A DNA stretch of 64,000 nucleotides from Mycobacterium syngnathidarum (GCF_001942625.1 NZ_MLCL01000077.1:69090-133089); one strand, 5' to 3'. Shown: positions 44,955 through 55,387, numbered from the stretch's first letter. Notes: generated by a model not told the origin, from the letters alone. Numbers and translations are program-made.

Positions 44955-45979
44955 TGCGGGATTCCTTTCAGACTGCCGATGCCGAGCGAGCCGTCGCGGT
45001 GGCCCTGAGCCGGTGGTGCTTCCGCCGTTGCCGACTCGTCCGACGACGGCAGCGGCGGTGGATCATCCAGAAAATCGATCGTGGGGGTGAAGAACAGCCC
45101 TCCGGTGAGAGCGGTGGAGAAATCGAGGATCCGGTCGGTGTTCCCAGGGGGGTCGCCGATGAACATGTTGTCCAGCATCCGCTCGGTCACCGCCGGGGTG
45201 CGCGAATAGCCGATGTAGTACGTACCGAACTCGCCCTTGCCGATCTCGCCGAACGGCATGTTGTGCCGAATGATCTTCAGCTCGTTGCCCTCGTCGTCTT
45301 CGATCACGTTGAGTGCAACATGCGAATTGGCCGGCTTGACCGCATCGTCGAGTTCGATGTCGTCGAGCTTGGTGCGGCCGATCACCCGCTCCTGCTCCTC
45401 TGTCGACAGGGAGTTCCACGAACTCATGTCGTGCACGTACTTCTGCACGTGGACATAACACCCGCCGGTGAAATCCGGGTCCTCGTCGCCGATCTGGCTG
45501 GCATTGACCGCCACCGGGCCATCCGGATTCTCGGTGCCGTCGACGAAACCCATCAAATCGCGGTTGTCGAAGAACTTGAACCCATGCACCTCGTCGACGA
45601 TCGTGGCGGCGCCGGCCAGGGCATCGGCGAACTTCGTGGCGAGCTCGAAACACACGTCCATCGACTCGGCGCGCAGGTGGAACAGCAGGTCACCCGGAGT
45701 CGACGGGGCCCGGTGCCGCGGACCCTCCAGTGGGACGAACGGGTGCAGCTCGGCGGGGCGCGGGCCGGAGAACAACCGGTCCCAGGCGTCGGACCCGATC
45801 GACACGATCGCCGACAGGTGCTTGGTGGGATCGCGGAAGCCGATGGCACGCACCAGACCTGAAACATCGGTCAGGGTGTCGTGCACCACCGCCTCGCCGC
45901 CATCGTCGATGGTCGCGACCATGAACACGGCGGCCGGTGTCAGCGGCGCCAGGACCGGCTGGGGCTGTGGTGCGGGCAC
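44951..45979 (-). CDS. Dye-decolorizing peroxidase with encapsulin-targeting tail
   Basis: Haem peroxidase of the DyP family, 342 aa, encapsulin cargo. Distal Asp and Gly in MGFVDGTENP, the proximal-His region near SNSHVALN/EFGTYYIGYSRTP, and the closing IGDPPGNTDRILDFS. The C-terminal residues 329-342 (DGSLGIGSLKGIPQ) form the known cargo-loading peptide and are joined by a Pro/Ala/Glu linker (about 305-328). GTG start, seven bases after a -10 hexamer. The pair protects against oxidative or acid stress in M. tuberculosis; the reductant inside the shell is unknown. Confidence 0.96.
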   Translation of the reverse strand: MPAPQPQPVLAPLTPAAVFMVATIDDGGEAVVHDTLTDVSGLVRAIGFRDPTKHLSAIVSIGSDAWDRLFSGPRPAELHPFVPLEGPRHRAPSTPGDLLFHLRAESMDVCFELATKFADALAGAATIVDEVHGFKFFDNRDLMGFVDGTENPDGPVAVNASQIGDEDPDFTGGCYVHVQKYVHDMSSWNSLSTEEQERVIGRTKLDDIELDDAVKPANSHVALNVIEDDEGNELKIIRHNMPFGEIGKGEFGTYYIGYSRTPAVTERMLDNMFIGDPPGNTDRILDFSTALTGGLFFTPTIDFLDDPPPLPSSDESATAEAPPAQGHRDGSLGIGSLKGIPQ

Positions 45980-45986
45980 AACGTCG

Positions 45987-45992
45987 ACCCTA
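45987..45992 (-). promoter_or_regulatory. -10 hexamer (TAGGGT) for the DyP-encapsulin operon
   Basis: Minus-strand TANNNT seven bases before the GTG at 45979, in the 50-bp region divergent from pepC. Confidence 0.5.
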
Positions 45993-46029
45993 ACGCGGCG
46001 CGCGTTGAAATCCCGGTCAAGATAGAGAG

Positions 46030-47289
46030 ATGCCAGCTAGCGCCCAGGGCCTGTGTGAGTTCATCGATGCCTCGCCATCTCCGTTCCATGTCTGCGCCAC
46101 CGCGGCGCAACGCCTGGCCGACGCGGGTTTCACCGAACTCGCCGAGACCGACAGCTGGCCTGGTACGGGCAAGTTCTTCACGGTGCGGGCGGGCTCGCTG
46201 GTGGCCTGGAATACCGAGGGGGCCGACCCGGCGGCGCCGTTCCGGGTGGTCGGCGGCCACACCGACAGTCCCAATCTGCGGGTCAAGCAGCACCCCGATC
46301 GCGTCGTGGCCGGCTGGCAGGTGGTCGCGCTGCAGCCCTACGGCGGGGCCTGGCTGAATTCGTGGCTGGACCGCGACCTCGGGATCAGCGGCCGGCTCTC
46401 GGTCCGCGTCGGCAACCAGATCGAACACCGGCTGGTCCGCATCGACGATCCGATCCTGCGGGTGCCCCAACTCGCCATCCATTTGTCCGAGGACCGCAAA
46501 GGCGTCAGCCCTGATCCGCAGCGTCACCTCAACGCGGTGTGGGGGCTCGGGGAGCGGCCCCGCTCCTTCCTCGGATTCGTCGCCGAGCGGGCCGGCGCCG
46601 CCGAGGCGGACGTGCTGGGCTTCGACCTGATGACCCACGACCTGACGCCCTCGGCGATCACCGGAGCCGGCGGCGAGTTCGTCAGCGCACCCAGGCTGGA
46701 CAACCAGGCCACCTGCTATGCGGGGCTGGAGGGCCTTCTGTCGGCGACCGCGGGCACGCAGGTGCCGGTGCTGGCACTGTTCGACCACGAGGAGGTCGGC
46801 TCGACCTCCGATCACGGCGCCCAGTCCGAGCTGTTGCCGACGGTGCTGGAGCGCATCGTGCTCGCCGCGGGCGGTTCGCGGGAGGATTTCCTGCGCCGGG
46901 CGGCCGGATCGATGGTGGCCTCCGGGGACATGGCCCACGCGACCCATCCGAACTACCCCGACCGTCACGAGCCCGGCCACCTGATCGAGGTGAACGCCGG
47001 GCCGGTGCTCAAGGTGCAGCCCAACCTGCGTTACGCCACCGACGGTCGTACCGCGGCGGCGTTCGCGCTGGCTTGTGATCAGGCCGGGGTGCCGCTGCAG
47101 CGCTACGAGCACCGCGCCGATCTGCCGTGCGGCTCCACCATCGGGCCCATGACCTCGGCTCGCACCGGGATCCCGACCGTCGACGTCGGCGCGGCTCAAC
47201 TTGCCATGCATTCCGCCAGGGAGCTCATGGGCGCCCGGGACGTGGCGGCCTACTCGGCGGCATTGCACGCGTTCTTGTCACCGGCCTGA
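46030..47289 (+). CDS. pepC: M18 family aspartyl aminopeptidase
   Basis: Zinc aminopeptidase of 419 aa removing acidic N-terminal residues, equivalent to Rv0800. Dinuclear zinc site residues are in [12 protein letters not shown] (His, Asp), [10 protein letters not shown] (Asp), FDHEEVGS (Glu-Glu) and the late [13 protein letters not shown] and [11 protein letters not shown]. The family start [20 protein letters not shown] is present. Cytosolic, probably a homo-dodecamer as in the family. Divergent from the DyP gene. Confidence 0.94.
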   Translation: MPASAQGLCEFIDASPSPFHVCATAAQRLADAGFTELAETDSWPGTGKFFTVRAGSLVAWNTEGADPAAPFRVVGGHTDSPNLRVKQHPDRVVAGWQVVALQPYGGAWLNSWLDRDLGISGRLSVRVGNQIEHRLVRIDDPILRVPQLAIHLSEDRKGVSPDPQRHLNAVWGLGERPRSFLGFVAERAGAAEADVLGFDLMTHDLTPSAITGAGGEFVSAPRLDNQATCYAGLEGLLSATAGTQVPVLALFDHEEVGSTSDHGAQSELLPTVLERIVLAAGGSREDFLRRAAGSMVASGDMAHATHPNYPDRHEPGHLIEVNAGPVLKVQPNLRYATDGRTAAAFALACDQAGVPLQRYEHRADLPCGSTIGPMTSARTGIPTVDVGAAQLAMHSARELMGARDVAAYSAALHAFLSPA

Positions 47290-47291
47290 TC

Positions 47292-47297
47292 TAGGGT
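47292..47297 (+). promoter_or_regulatory. -10 hexamer (TAGGGT) for the glyoxalase-like gene
   Basis: TANNNT seven bases before the ATG at 47305, only a few bases past the pepC stop. Confidence 0.5.
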
Positions 47298-47304
47298 CGG
47301 CGCC

Positions 47305-47652
47305 ATGGCACTCTCGGTGGAAATGATCACGTTCGACTGCGCGGACCCGGACACGCTCGCCGATTGGTGGGCGCAGGCGGTCAGCGGGTCGGTAAACGCC
47401 TATGCACCAGGCGAATTCGTCCTGGTGCAACGAGACGGCGGCCCCAACCTGGGCTTTCAGCGAGTGCCCGATCCGACACCCGGAAAGAACCGCGTACACC
47501 TCGACTTCCACGCCGCGGACATGGAGGCCGAGGTGGCCCGGGTCGTGGGGCTCGGGGCCACCGAGACCGGGCGGCACAGTTTCGGTCCGGAATTCAACTG
47601 GGTCGTCCTTGCCGACCCGGAGGGCAACGCGTTCTGCATTGCGGGCGGATAG
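47305..47652 (+). CDS. Glyoxalase/VOC-fold protein (Rv0801 type)
   Basis: Small protein of 115 aa with one vicinal-oxygen-chelate module. Pattern: VEMITFDCADPDTLADWWAQAV, LGFQRVPDPTPGKNRVHLDFHAADMEAEVARV and VVLADPEGNAFCIAGG, typical of Glyoxalase_6-like domains. Metal residues are only partly conserved, so binding rather than catalysis is possible. It has its own leaderless promoter between pepC and purL; function unknown. Confidence 0.88.
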   Translation: MALSVEMITFDCADPDTLADWWAQAVSGSVNAYAPGEFVLVQRDGGPNLGFQRVPDPTPGKNRVHLDFHAADMEAEVARVVGLGATETGRHSFGPEFNWVVLADPEGNAFCIAGG

Positions 47653-47759
47653 TCGTCGGCAGCCCCTTGAGGGGCGCCGGCGTTGTGGCAGAGCCCACAG
47701 CGGTGCCCGCACGGAGTGAGCGCATCAGCGGCGGCACGCGCCTCCGCGCGAGCAGCTAC

Positions 47760-47765
47760 TAAACT
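47760..47765 (+). promoter_or_regulatory. -10 hexamer (TAAACT) for purL
   Basis: TANNNT six bases before the GTG at 47772, a leaderless arrangement. Confidence 0.55.
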
Positions 47766-47771
47766 GGGTCC

Positions 47772-50090
47772 GTGACGTCTGAGCTCACCCACGGCCGTAC
47801 ATCGACCCAGGACACTGTGGAGCGGGCAGCCGCCACCCCCGATCAGCCGCAGCCCTACCGCGAACTCGGTCTCAAGGACGACGAGTACCAGCGGATTCGC
47901 GAGATCCTGGACCGTCGCCCCACCGATGCCGAGCTGGCCATGTACTCGGTGATGTGGAGCGAACACTGCTCCTACAAGTCCTCGAAGGTGCACCTGCGCT
48001 ACTTCGGCGAGACCACCACCGACGAGATGCGCGCCGGCATGCTGGCCGGCATCGGTGAGAACGCCGGCGTGGTCGACATCGGCGACGGCTGGGCGGTCAC
48101 CTTCAAGGTCGAGTCCCACAACCACCCGTCCTACGTCGAGCCCTACCAGGGTGCGGCCACCGGTGTCGGCGGCATCGTCCGCGACATCATGGCGATGGGT
48201 GCCCGCCCGGTGGCGGTGATGGACCAGCTGCGCTTCGGTGCGGCCGACGCCCCCGACACCCGCCGCGTGCTCGACGGCGTGGTGCGCGGCGTCGGCGGCT
48301 ACGGCAACTCGCTGGGCCTGCCCAACATCGGCGGCGAGACGATCTTCGACCCGTCCTACGCGGGCAACCCGTTGGTCAACGCGCTGTGCGTGGGCGCCCT
48401 GCGCAAGGAAGACCTGCACCTGGCCTTCGCCTCGGGCACCGGCAACAAGATCATCCTGTTCGGTGCGCGCACCGGCCTGGACGGTATCGGCGGTGTCTCG
48501 GTGCTGGCGTCGGACACCTTCAGCGGCGACGAGAGTGGCGCGGGCCGCAAGAAGCTGCCGAGCGTTCAGGTGGGCGACCCGTTCACCGAGAAGGTGCTGA
48601 TCGAGTGCTGTCTCGAGCTGTACTCGGCCGGGCTCGTGGTCGGCATCCAGGATCTCGGTGGCGCCGGACTGTCCTGTGCCACCTCTGAACTCGCGTCCGC
48701 CGGCGACGGCGGGATGCGCATCGAGCTGGATCAGGTGCCGCTGCGCGCCAAGGACATGACCCCGGCCGAGGTGCTCTCCAGTGAGTCCCAGGAACGCATG
48801 TGCGCCGTGGTGACGCCCGACAACGTCGAGGCGTTCATGGCCGTCTGCCGCAAGTGGGAGGTGCTGGCCACGGTGATCGGCGAGGTCACCGACGGGGACC
48901 GGCTGCAGATCACCTGGCACGGCGAGACCGTGGTCGACGTGCCGCCGCGCACCGTGGCCCACGAGGGCCCGGTCTACCAGCGCCCGGTGGCCCGTCCGGA
49001 CAGCCAGGACGCCCTGGTCGCCGACACCTCGGCGAAGCTGCCGCGGCCCAAGACCGGCGACGAGCTCAAGGCCACCCTGCTGGCCCTGATCGGCAGCCCG
49101 CACCTGTGCAGCCGGGCCTTCATCACCGAGCAGTACGACCGCTACGTGCGCGGCAACACCGTGCTGGCCGAGCACGCCGACGGCGGCGTGCTGCGCATCG
49201 ACGAGACCACCGGCCGCGGCATCGCCGTTTCCACCGATGCGTCGGGCCGCTACACCCAGCTGGACCCGTACACCGGTGCACAGCTGGCGTTGGCCGAGGC
49301 CTACCGCAACGTCGCGGTCACCGGGGCCACCCCCGTCGCCGTGACCAACTGCCTCAACTTCGGGTCGCCCGAAGACCCGGGCGTGATGTGGCAGTTCAGC
49401 CAGGCTGTCCGCGGGTTGGCCGATGGCTGTGCCACTCTGGGCATTCCGGTCACCGGCGGCAACGTCAGTTTCTACAACCAGACCGGTTCCACGGCGATTT
49501 TGCCGACTCCGGTGGTGGGCGTGCTCGGGGTGATCGACGACGTGAAGCGACGCATCCCCACGGGCCTCGGCACCGAGCCGGGTGAGACGCTACTGCTGCT
49601 CGGCGACACCCACGACGAGTTCGACGGATCGGTCTGGGCCCAGGTCACCGCCGATCACCTCGGTGGTGTCCCGCCCAAGGTGGACCTGGCCCGCGAGAAG
49701 CTGCTGGCCGAGGTGCTGACCGCAGCGTCACGCGACGGCCTGATCTCGGCGGCACACGACCTGTCCGAAGGTGGCCTGATCCAGGCCGTGGTGGAGGCCG
49801 CACTGGCCGGTGAAACCGGTTGCCGGGTGTTCCTTCCGGAGAATGTCGATCCGTTCGTCTTCCTGTTCTCCGAATCCGCCGGCCGGGCGCTGGTGGCTGT
49901 GCCGCGCACCGAGGAGAGCCGGTTCCGGGCGATGTGTGAGGCCAGGGACCTGCCGGTGACACGGGTCGGCGTCGTCGACCAGGGGCCCGAAGGCGGAGAA
50001 CCGTTGATCGAAGTCCAAGGCCAGTTCAGCATCACCCTCGCGGAGCTACGGAGCACGTCGGAGGGCGTGCTGCCCGGGCTGTTCGGGTGA
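47772..50090 (+). CDS. purL: FGAM synthase synthetase subunit PurL (small type)
   Basis: Synthetase subunit of phosphoribosylformylglycinamidine synthase, 772 aa, working with PurS and PurQ. Two PurM-like halves are visible. The first has [11 protein letters not shown] (catalytic His), [20 protein letters not shown] and [18 protein letters not shown]. The second has [19 protein letters not shown] and [15 protein letters not shown] [12 protein letters not shown]. There is no glutaminase domain, as expected for the three-subunit type. GTG start. Its end overlaps the next gene by four bases. Confidence 0.97.
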   Translation: MTSELTHGRTSTQDTVERAAATPDQPQPYRELGLKDDEYQRIREILDRRPTDAELAMYSVMWSEHCSYKSSKVHLRYFGETTTDEMRAGMLAGIGENAGVVDIGDGWAVTFKVESHNHPSYVEPYQGAATGVGGIVRDIMAMGARPVAVMDQLRFGAADAPDTRRVLDGVVRGVGGYGNSLGLPNIGGETIFDPSYAGNPLVNALCVGALRKEDLHLAFASGTGNKIILFGARTGLDGIGGVSVLASDTFSGDESGAGRKKLPSVQVGDPFTEKVLIECCLELYSAGLVVGIQDLGGAGLSCATSELASAGDGGMRIELDQVPLRAKDMTPAEVLSSESQERMCAVVTPDNVEAFMAVCRKWEVLATVIGEVTDGDRLQITWHGETVVDVPPRTVAHEGPVYQRPVARPDSQDALVADTSAKLPRPKTGDELKATLLALIGSPHLCSRAFITEQYDRYVRGNTVLAEHADGGVLRIDETTGRGIAVSTDASGRYTQLDPYTGAQLALAEAYRNVAVTGATPVAVTNCLNFGSPEDPGVMWQFSQAVRGLADGCATLGIPVTGGNVSFYNQTGSTAILPTPVVGVLGVIDDVKRRIPTGLGTEPGETLLLLGDTHDEFDGSVWAQVTADHLGGVPPKVDLAREKLLAEVLTAASRDGLISAAHDLSEGGLIQAVVEAALAGETGCRVFLPENVDPFVFLFSESAGRALVAVPRTEESRFRAMCEARDLPVTRVGVVDQGPEGGEPLIEVQGQFSITLAELRSTSEGVLPGLFG

Positions 50091-51814
50091 CGGCAAAAGC
50101 CCTCGACGAACGTCATCCCCTGCTGCGCTGGGCCTGGAGCCTGGTGCGATTGGACTTCGCCGGCATCGCCGTCGGAGCCCTGTTCTTCTGTCTCTCGCTG
50201 ACCCCGTCGCTGCTGCCCCGCGACTGGCTGTTCGCCGGGCTGATCGGCGGCATCAACGCTGCCATCGGCTACGGCATCGGGCTGCTGCTGGGTAAAGCGC
50301 TGTACCGCTTCGGTTTACGCAACCGTGCCTGGTGGCCGCCGTCGAAGCGGACGGCCTACTGGCTCAAGGCGTTCGTGGTGACCGGCGCCATCGCGGCGTG
50401 CGTGCTGATGCTTATTCCCGCGGCGGCCTGGCAGCGGCAGGTTTCGGCATTGATGGGCATGGAAGGCCCGGCCACGCTGGGCTATCTGCGCACCATGATC
50501 ATCGCGGTCGCGGTGGGTGGCGCGCTGATAGCCACGGCACGGCTGTTGCGTGACATCGTGCGGCTGCTGGCCAGGATGTTCATCCGGCGCTGGCATCTGC
50601 ACCGGGAGGTGGCCCAGTTCGTCGGCACCGCGATCGTGGTGGTGCTGGTGGTCAGCCTGGTCAACGGCGTGCTCTACCGCGGGTTCCTGGCCGGCGCCAG
50701 CCGGGTGTTCCAGCCGCAGAACACCACCACCCGTGAGGGCATCAGTCAACCCGTCGAGCCTGAAAGATCCGGTAGCCCAGAATCATTCGCAGCGTGGGAT
50801 TCTCTTGGCTTTCAGGGCCGCAACTTCGTGGCGGCCGGACCACGTGCCCCAGAGTTGGAAAACGTCAACGGTGCGCCGGCCAAAGAACCCATCCGGGTAT
50901 ACGCCGGCCTGAACACCGCCGAGACCGACGAGCAGCGAATTGCCGTGCTGCTCAGCGAGCTTGAGCGAACCCATGCCTTCGACCGCAAGCTCCTGGTCAT
51001 CGTCCCGACCACCGGCACCGGTTGGGTCAACCCGGTGGCCGCCCGCGCGCTGGAGCTGATGTACAACGGCGATACCGCGATGGTGGGCATGCAGTATTCC
51101 TATCTGCCGAGCTGGATTTCGTTCATGGGTGACCGGGAGAAGTCCATGGACATCGGCCGGATGATGATCGACGCGATCCAGGCGCGCTGGGCGCAGCGGC
51201 CCCCCGACCACCGGCCCAAGCTGGTGCTGTACGGCGAGAGCTTGGGATCGATGGGTGGCCAGGGTGCATTCAGCTGGTTGCCCGATATCGCCAGGATGGG
51301 TTTCTCTTCGGTGTTGTGGGTCGGCCCGCCCAACGCCAGCCCGTTGTGGAGCGGCCTGACCGCGCGCCGCGACCCGGGGACCCCACAGGTGCGGCCCCGT
51401 TACGACAACGGCCGCACGGTGCGGTTCTCCGAGGCTGCCAACGCTGCCGAGATCGCCGAAGACGCCGCGGCCCCGTGGGAAGGCACCCGCGTCCTGTTCC
51501 TGCAGCACCCGTCGGACCCGATCGTCTGGTGGTCGACGGATCTGCTGTTCTCCGAACCTGACTGGCTGGTCGAACCGCCGGGCACGGACCGCACCGCCTC
51601 GATGCGCTGGTATCCGATCATCACGTTCTGGCAAGTGGCCGCCGACATCACCAACGCGTCGAGCGTGCCGGCCGGGCACGGGCACAACTACGGCGAATCG
51701 GTACTCGACGGCTGGGTGGCAGTGGCTCCGCCGCCGGGCTGGACGCCCGAGGACACCGAGCGCATCCGGACGGCCCTGGAGAAGATCGAGGCCAACGACG
51801 GGCCCGAATACTGA
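50087..51814 (+). CDS. Membrane alpha/beta-hydrolase (Abhydrolase_9 type)
   Basis: Integral membrane protein of 575 aa. The N-terminal part has about five helices ([56 protein letters not shown] and two more to about 205). The C-terminal part (about 240-575) is a hydrolase domain with RVYAGLNTA, nucleophile in [11 protein letters not shown], and late His in [10 protein letters not shown]. The SLLPRD start pattern is shared by this actinobacterial family. The active site is probably outside the membrane; substrate unknown. Coupled to purL by a GTGA overlap. Confidence 0.85.
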   Translation: MTAKALDERHPLLRWAWSLVRLDFAGIAVGALFFCLSLTPSLLPRDWLFAGLIGGINAAIGYGIGLLLGKALYRFGLRNRAWWPPSKRTAYWLKAFVVTGAIAACVLMLIPAAAWQRQVSALMGMEGPATLGYLRTMIIAVAVGGALIATARLLRDIVRLLARMFIRRWHLHREVAQFVGTAIVVVLVVSLVNGVLYRGFLAGASRVFQPQNTTTREGISQPVEPERSGSPESFAAWDSLGFQGRNFVAAGPRAPELENVNGAPAKEPIRVYAGLNTAETDEQRIAVLLSELERTHAFDRKLLVIVPTTGTGWVNPVAARALELMYNGDTAMVGMQYSYLPSWISFMGDREKSMDIGRMMIDAIQARWAQRPPDHRPKLVLYGESLGSMGGQGAFSWLPDIARMGFSSVLWVGPPNASPLWSGLTARRDPGTPQVRPRYDNGRTVRFSEAANAAEIAEDAAAPWEGTRVLFLQHPSDPIVWWSTDLLFSEPDWLVEPPGTDRTASMRWYPIITFWQVAADITNASSVPAGHGHNYGESVLDGWVAVAPPPGWTPEDTERIRTALEKIEANDGPEY

Positions 51815-52503
51815 TGCCGGCCAGCAGGCTTCACGCGGTGGCGCTGGCCGCGGGAGTGGTCGGGTGGAACGGTCTGGTCGATCCTCGGCTGCCGGCTCGT
51901 TGGCAGCCGCTGGTGCGCGTGGCGCTCGGCAGTGTGCTCATGCTCGCAACCGGCGCCCGGCCGGGGTTACGGCCTCCGGCGGTGTGGTCGGGCCTGCGAT
52001 TGGGGGCCGCTGCCGCAACCGCGGTGAGTGCCGGTGTGGCGGCAACGTCGACGGTGCCGCCGGTGCGCGCCGGAATGCGCCGCAAAGCGCTGCCCGACGA
52101 ACCGCACCGATGGTTGGCGCTGCGAATCCCGCTCGGGACCGTCTGGCCGGAGGAGGCCGCCTTCCGCGGCGCGCTGGGCAAGGTCGGTACCGACGCATTC
52201 GGCCCGGCCGGTGGTCAGGTGCTGCAGGCCACCGCCTTCGGGCTCTCGCACATCGCCGACGCGCGCGCCGCAGGACAACCCGTGCTCCCGACGGTCCTGG
52301 CCACCGGTGTCGCCGGATGGGTTTTCGGCCGGCTTGCGCAGCGATCGGCCAGCCTGGCCGCACCGATGCTGGCCCACCTGGCGATCAATGAGGCGGGAGC
52401 GCTGGCTGCACTGGCCTACCAAGCCGGGCCAGCAGCGCGGCCAGCGCCAGGATCGCAGCTGCGACGGTCAGCGGCCACAACGTGGACACCGCGAAATCGG
52501 TGA
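51814..52503 (+). CDS. CPBP-family intramembrane metalloprotease (Rv0804-like)
   Basis: Membrane protein of 229 aa with the CPBP/CAAX-protease-like motifs: WPEEAAFRGAL (EExxxR), ATAFGLSHI (FxxxH) and LAHLAINEAG (HxxxN). About five to six hydrophobic helices. The ATG shares one base with the stop of the upstream hydrolase gene. The last 119 bases overlap the convergent permease gene, and the final 25 residues (PAPGSQLRRSAATTWTPRNR) look non-conserved, so only the C-terminal tail is in the overlap. Confidence 0.82.
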   Translation: MPASRLHAVALAAGVVGWNGLVDPRLPARWQPLVRVALGSVLMLATGARPGLRPPAVWSGLRLGAAAATAVSAGVAATSTVPPVRAGMRRKALPDEPHRWLALRIPLGTVWPEEAAFRGALGKVGTDAFGPAGGQVLQATAFGLSHIADARAAGQPVLPTVLATGVAGWVFGRLAQRSASLAAPMLAHLAINEAGALAALAYQAGPAARPAPGSQLRRSAATTWTPRNR

Positions 52504-53653
52504 CCCGCAGCGGGATCAACACCACACATACCACCACCACGACCAGGATCAGCCGGGGCGCCTGCTGCGCCGCCGCGGTGCCGGCCACTCGCGAATTTGC
52601 TTCGGTGACAAGGGTATACACGGCCAGCAGGAGAAGAGCGGCGACGGTGCTCTGCAATCCGCCGATATGGTTCTGGAAGCGGCAGAACCCCACGGCCAGC
52701 ACGCACATCGCCGCGGGAACCAGGATCGCCACCTCTGGACCGGAACCGAACAGCCGTGCCGCCACCCGCGTCGCCGCCCACATCAGGCCCAGCAACGCGG
52801 CCGACCCAAGGCACAACGCGCCGGTGACGAACCAGTAGAAGCCGGCGTCGGCGTAGAACTCGGACACGATCAACGAGAGGTTCTGCGCAGAGGGAGTGAA
52901 CCCGCCGGTCGCGCCGATGTTGGCGGCCAGCAGCAGCACGACGGTGGTCAGCGCGGTGACCCCCACCGCAGCCCCCACCGGACGCGCCACGGACTCCAGG
53001 CGGCCGTTGACCACGGTGGCCGCCTCGAATCCCACCAGCCCCAGGCCGAGGGGGATGGCTGCCGCCGTCACCAGCAGGACCGAATCGGCGGGCGCGGGCC
53101 CGCCGAACTGCATCGGCGGGGTCCCGGCCGCCACGCGGGCCATGATCGCCACAGACAGGTAGAGGAAAATCAGCAGGCCCGTGCCGGCCAGGGCGGCAGC
53201 CGTCGCACCCACCGCCCGGGTGGGCAGGTAGGCCACCACCGCCCCGGCGATGACCACCACGGCCACCGACCAGCCCGGCCACCACCATCCGGCCAGGGCG
53301 GTCTCCAGGTCAGGAGCCCCGCTCAACGGTTGCAGCGCGAGGGTGAGCGCGACCCCCACACCCAGCAGCACGTACGCCGCCATTTGCACGAGGCTGGTGA
53401 ACCGCCCGGCGGCCGGCCCCACGGTGGAGGCCACCAGATCGCCTGTCGACACCGCCTGCGGCGCATACCGATGCAGCCGGGCGAAGGCGAAGATCAACAC
53501 GGCGGCGATGACCGCCGCGCACAGGCCCGCTACGCCGTTGAAGGCCGCCGCTGCGATCGGTGCCAGGGACAGGCCGACCGCACGCCAGGCCGGAAGCCCC
53601 GGGGGCCAGGCCACAGGCCGCTCGGGGCTCGCCGGTATCGCACGTTTAGGCAT
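52385..53653 (-). CDS. Amino-acid permease-like transporter
   Basis: Multi-spanning membrane protein of 422 aa with about 12 helices in the APC-superfamily style. The motif-rich part is IPLGLGLVGFEAATVVNGRLE, like helix 6 of amino-acid permeases; the first helix (SLAPIAAAAFNGVAGLCAAV) lacks a clear GxG motif, so it may be a divergent member. The ATG at 53653 was chosen; a GTG at 53659 adds two residues. The C-terminal helix (WPLTVAAAILALAALLARLG) lies within the 119-base overlap with the CPBP gene. Confidence 0.8.
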   Translation of the reverse strand: MPKRAIPASPERPVAWPPGLPAWRAVGLSLAPIAAAAFNGVAGLCAAVIAAVLIFAFARLHRYAPQAVSTGDLVASTVGPAAGRFTSLVQMAAYVLLGVGVALTLALQPLSGAPDLETALAGWWWPGWSVAVVVIAGAVVAYLPTRAVGATAAALAGTGLLIFLYLSVAIMARVAAGTPPMQFGGPAPADSVLLVTAAAIPLGLGLVGFEAATVVNGRLESVARPVGAAVGVTALTTVVLLLAANIGATGGFTPSAQNLSLIVSEFYADAGFYWFVTGALCLGSAALLGLMWAATRVAARLFGSGPEVAILVPAAMCVLAVGFCRFQNHIGGLQSTVAALLLLAVYTLVTEANSRVAGTAAAQQAPRLILVVVVVCVVLIPLRVTDFAVSTLWPLTVAAAILALAALLARLGRPVQPALPPH

Positions 53654-53715
53654 CAGCACTACCGTTCACGAAGTCCCCTCTCACCCGATTCCCCCGGATC
53701 AAGATCGTAGAGCGG

Positions 53716-54924
53716 TCACGGATTGATCGTGGGCTCACCGATCTGCCGCCCCCAGACGTAGTCGACGAAGATCGGCGAGCCCAGTTCGACATGGTTGTAC
53801 GGTGCGATCGACAGTCCGGTGTCCATCACCAGATACGGTGCCGGCCACAGCTCGGCGGTGATCGGCTTCCAGCAGCCGGGCTTGCCCTCGGGCCCGCCCT
53901 TGGCGTTCACCCGCGGCAGGTTGTCCGGATAAACATAGGTATTGCCCACCCCGATGCTCGACAACGTCCCGGTGCTTTCGAAGGAATATCCGTTGTCGCC
54001 CCCGAACGTCGCATAGAACGCCGGCGCGACGTCGTGATAGTTGCGGATGGTGCAGAACAACTGCCCCTGGTACTTGTCGAACAGCTTCGACGTCGGGAGC
54101 AGATCCTGCGCACCGCGCTGAAGATAGGGACCGCCACGCTCGAGGATGTCGGAACCGGTTCCGGCGAAACCGATCGCCGCGACCAGTGCGGCGTCGAGGT
54201 TTCCGCGCTGGGAGTTGAAGGTGGCCGCGCTGCGCGCGGCGTCGCCCAGGCCGTCGAACAGGTCGGGCCCGGCCTCGGCATAGCGCTCGCCGAGGTCGGC
54301 CAGCGCGGCGATGTCGTGGCGAAGCGCAGGCATCCGCGGGTTCACATCGTCGAGGATGGTGTTGCCGTCGGCCAGCGACTGCCCGAACGCATCACCCAGC
54401 CCGGTCAGCGCCTCGGCGGTGGCAGACAGGGTCTGGTTCAGCTTGATCGGGTCTACCTGTTCGGTGATCGCGGTGATGGTTTCGAACAACGAGTTGAACT
54501 CGGTGGTGACGGCCGTGACGTCGATCGGTTTCGAGGTCGAAACTCGTTGTGTGCTTGGGTGTTCCGGTGAAGTGAAGGCCACGTACTTGTTTCCGAACAC
54601 CGTGGTTGCCTGGATCGAGGTCGATACGTTGGCCGGAAGCAGGTCCAGGTACTTCGGATTGATGTCGAGGCGCACCCGAGCCCGAATCGGATCACCGCCG
54701 TCGGTGCTCACCGCGCCCACCCGGCCGATGGGAACGCCGTTGTAGGTCACCTTCGAACCCGGATCCAGAACCAGGCCCGCCCGCGAGGCCAGCAGCGTCA
54801 ACGGTGCCTTCGCCTCGAAAGCGCCCCGGAACTGCGCGACGATCAACCCGAAGGTCACCGCGAGAATCACCAAGAGCACTGCACCGGCCGGGCGGTACGG
54901 CGGATTACGGTGATCGGCAAACAC
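53716..54924 (-). CDS. Orphan MCE-family lipid-transfer protein
   Basis: Protein of 402 aa with one N-terminal membrane helix (PAGAVLLVILAVTFGLIVAQF), an MCE domain (about 40-130: LTLLASRAGLVLDPGSKVTYNGVPIGRVG, LDINPKYLDLLPANV, ATTVFGNKYVAF), a helical needle-like region to about 260 and a C-terminal domain. It resembles the MceA type. The other mce genes, the YrbE permeases and the Mas proteins are absent here, so it is an isolated paralogue. GTG at 54924 was chosen because a TTG at 54972 would lie inside the divergent gene. Confidence 0.85.
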   Translation of the reverse strand: MFADHRNPPYRPAGAVLLVILAVTFGLIVAQFRGAFEAKAPLTLLASRAGLVLDPGSKVTYNGVPIGRVGAVSTDGGDPIRARVRLDINPKYLDLLPANVSTSIQATTVFGNKYVAFTSPEHPSTQRVSTSKPIDVTAVTTEFNSLFETITAITEQVDPIKLNQTLSATAEALTGLGDAFGQSLADGNTILDDVNPRMPALRHDIAALADLGERYAEAGPDLFDGLGDAARSAATFNSQRGNLDAALVAAIGFAGTGSDILERGGPYLQRGAQDLLPTSKLFDKYQGQLFCTIRNYHDVAPAFYATFGGDNGYSFESTGTLSSIGVGNTYVYPDNLPRVNAKGGPEGKPGCWKPITAELWPAPYLVMDTGLSIAPYNHVELGSPIFVDYVWGRQIGEPTINP

Positions 54925-54942
54925 TTTGCGAGACTCTATGAC

Positions 54943-55332
54943 ATGGCCGCGCGAGGCAGTGTCGATCCGCAAAAGACCGTGGCGGCGGTCACCGCCGTGG
55001 CCGACTGGCTACGCGAACCCACCAGGACCGAGCCCACGCGTGCCGAACTGGCCGAGGCGGTCCGCCTGACCGCGCGCACCCTGGCCGCGCTGGCACCGGG
55101 AGCCAGCGTCGAGTTGAGGGTGCCGCCCTTCGTCGCGGTGCAATGCATCGAAGGCCCACGTCACACCCGCGGCAACCCACCCAACGTCGTGGAAACCGAT
55201 CCCCGCACCTGGTTGCTGCTGGCCACCGGGTTGCTCGATCTCGACGCGGCCGGAGCGGCCGTGCAAATGTCGGGATCGCGGGCGTCCGAGGTGGCCCGGT
55301 GGCTGCCCTTGGCGCGCATCGATGCCGAATGA
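54943..55332 (+). CDS. Sterol-carrier-family protein (Rv0807 type)
   Basis: Cytosolic protein of 129 aa, equal in length to M. tuberculosis Rv0807, annotated in that lineage as sterol carrier family. Visible pattern: TVAAVTAVADWLREP, ELAEAVRLTARTLAALAPGASVELRVPP, and the C-terminal WLLLATGLLDLDAAGAAVQMSGSRASEVARWLPL. The ATG at 54943 gives the family start MAARGSVDP. Divergent from the MCE gene by 18 bp, so both may be linked to lipid handling. Direct lipid binding is not shown. Confidence 0.82.
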   Translation: MAARGSVDPQKTVAAVTAVADWLREPTRTEPTRAELAEAVRLTARTLAALAPGASVELRVPPFVAVQCIEGPRHTRGNPPNVVETDPRTWLLLATGLLDLDAAGAAVQMSGSRASEVARWLPLARIDAE

Positions 55333-55387
55333 ACGGTGGATAGCCCTGCACCCCAGTGTAAGTGGAATCGGCGGTTGCGCCGTGTAG

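Noticed and set aside
43391..50090. Frameshift or missing glutaminase domain in purL
   Set aside because: Three-subunit FGAM synthases carry PurQ and PurS separately, and both are present upstream.
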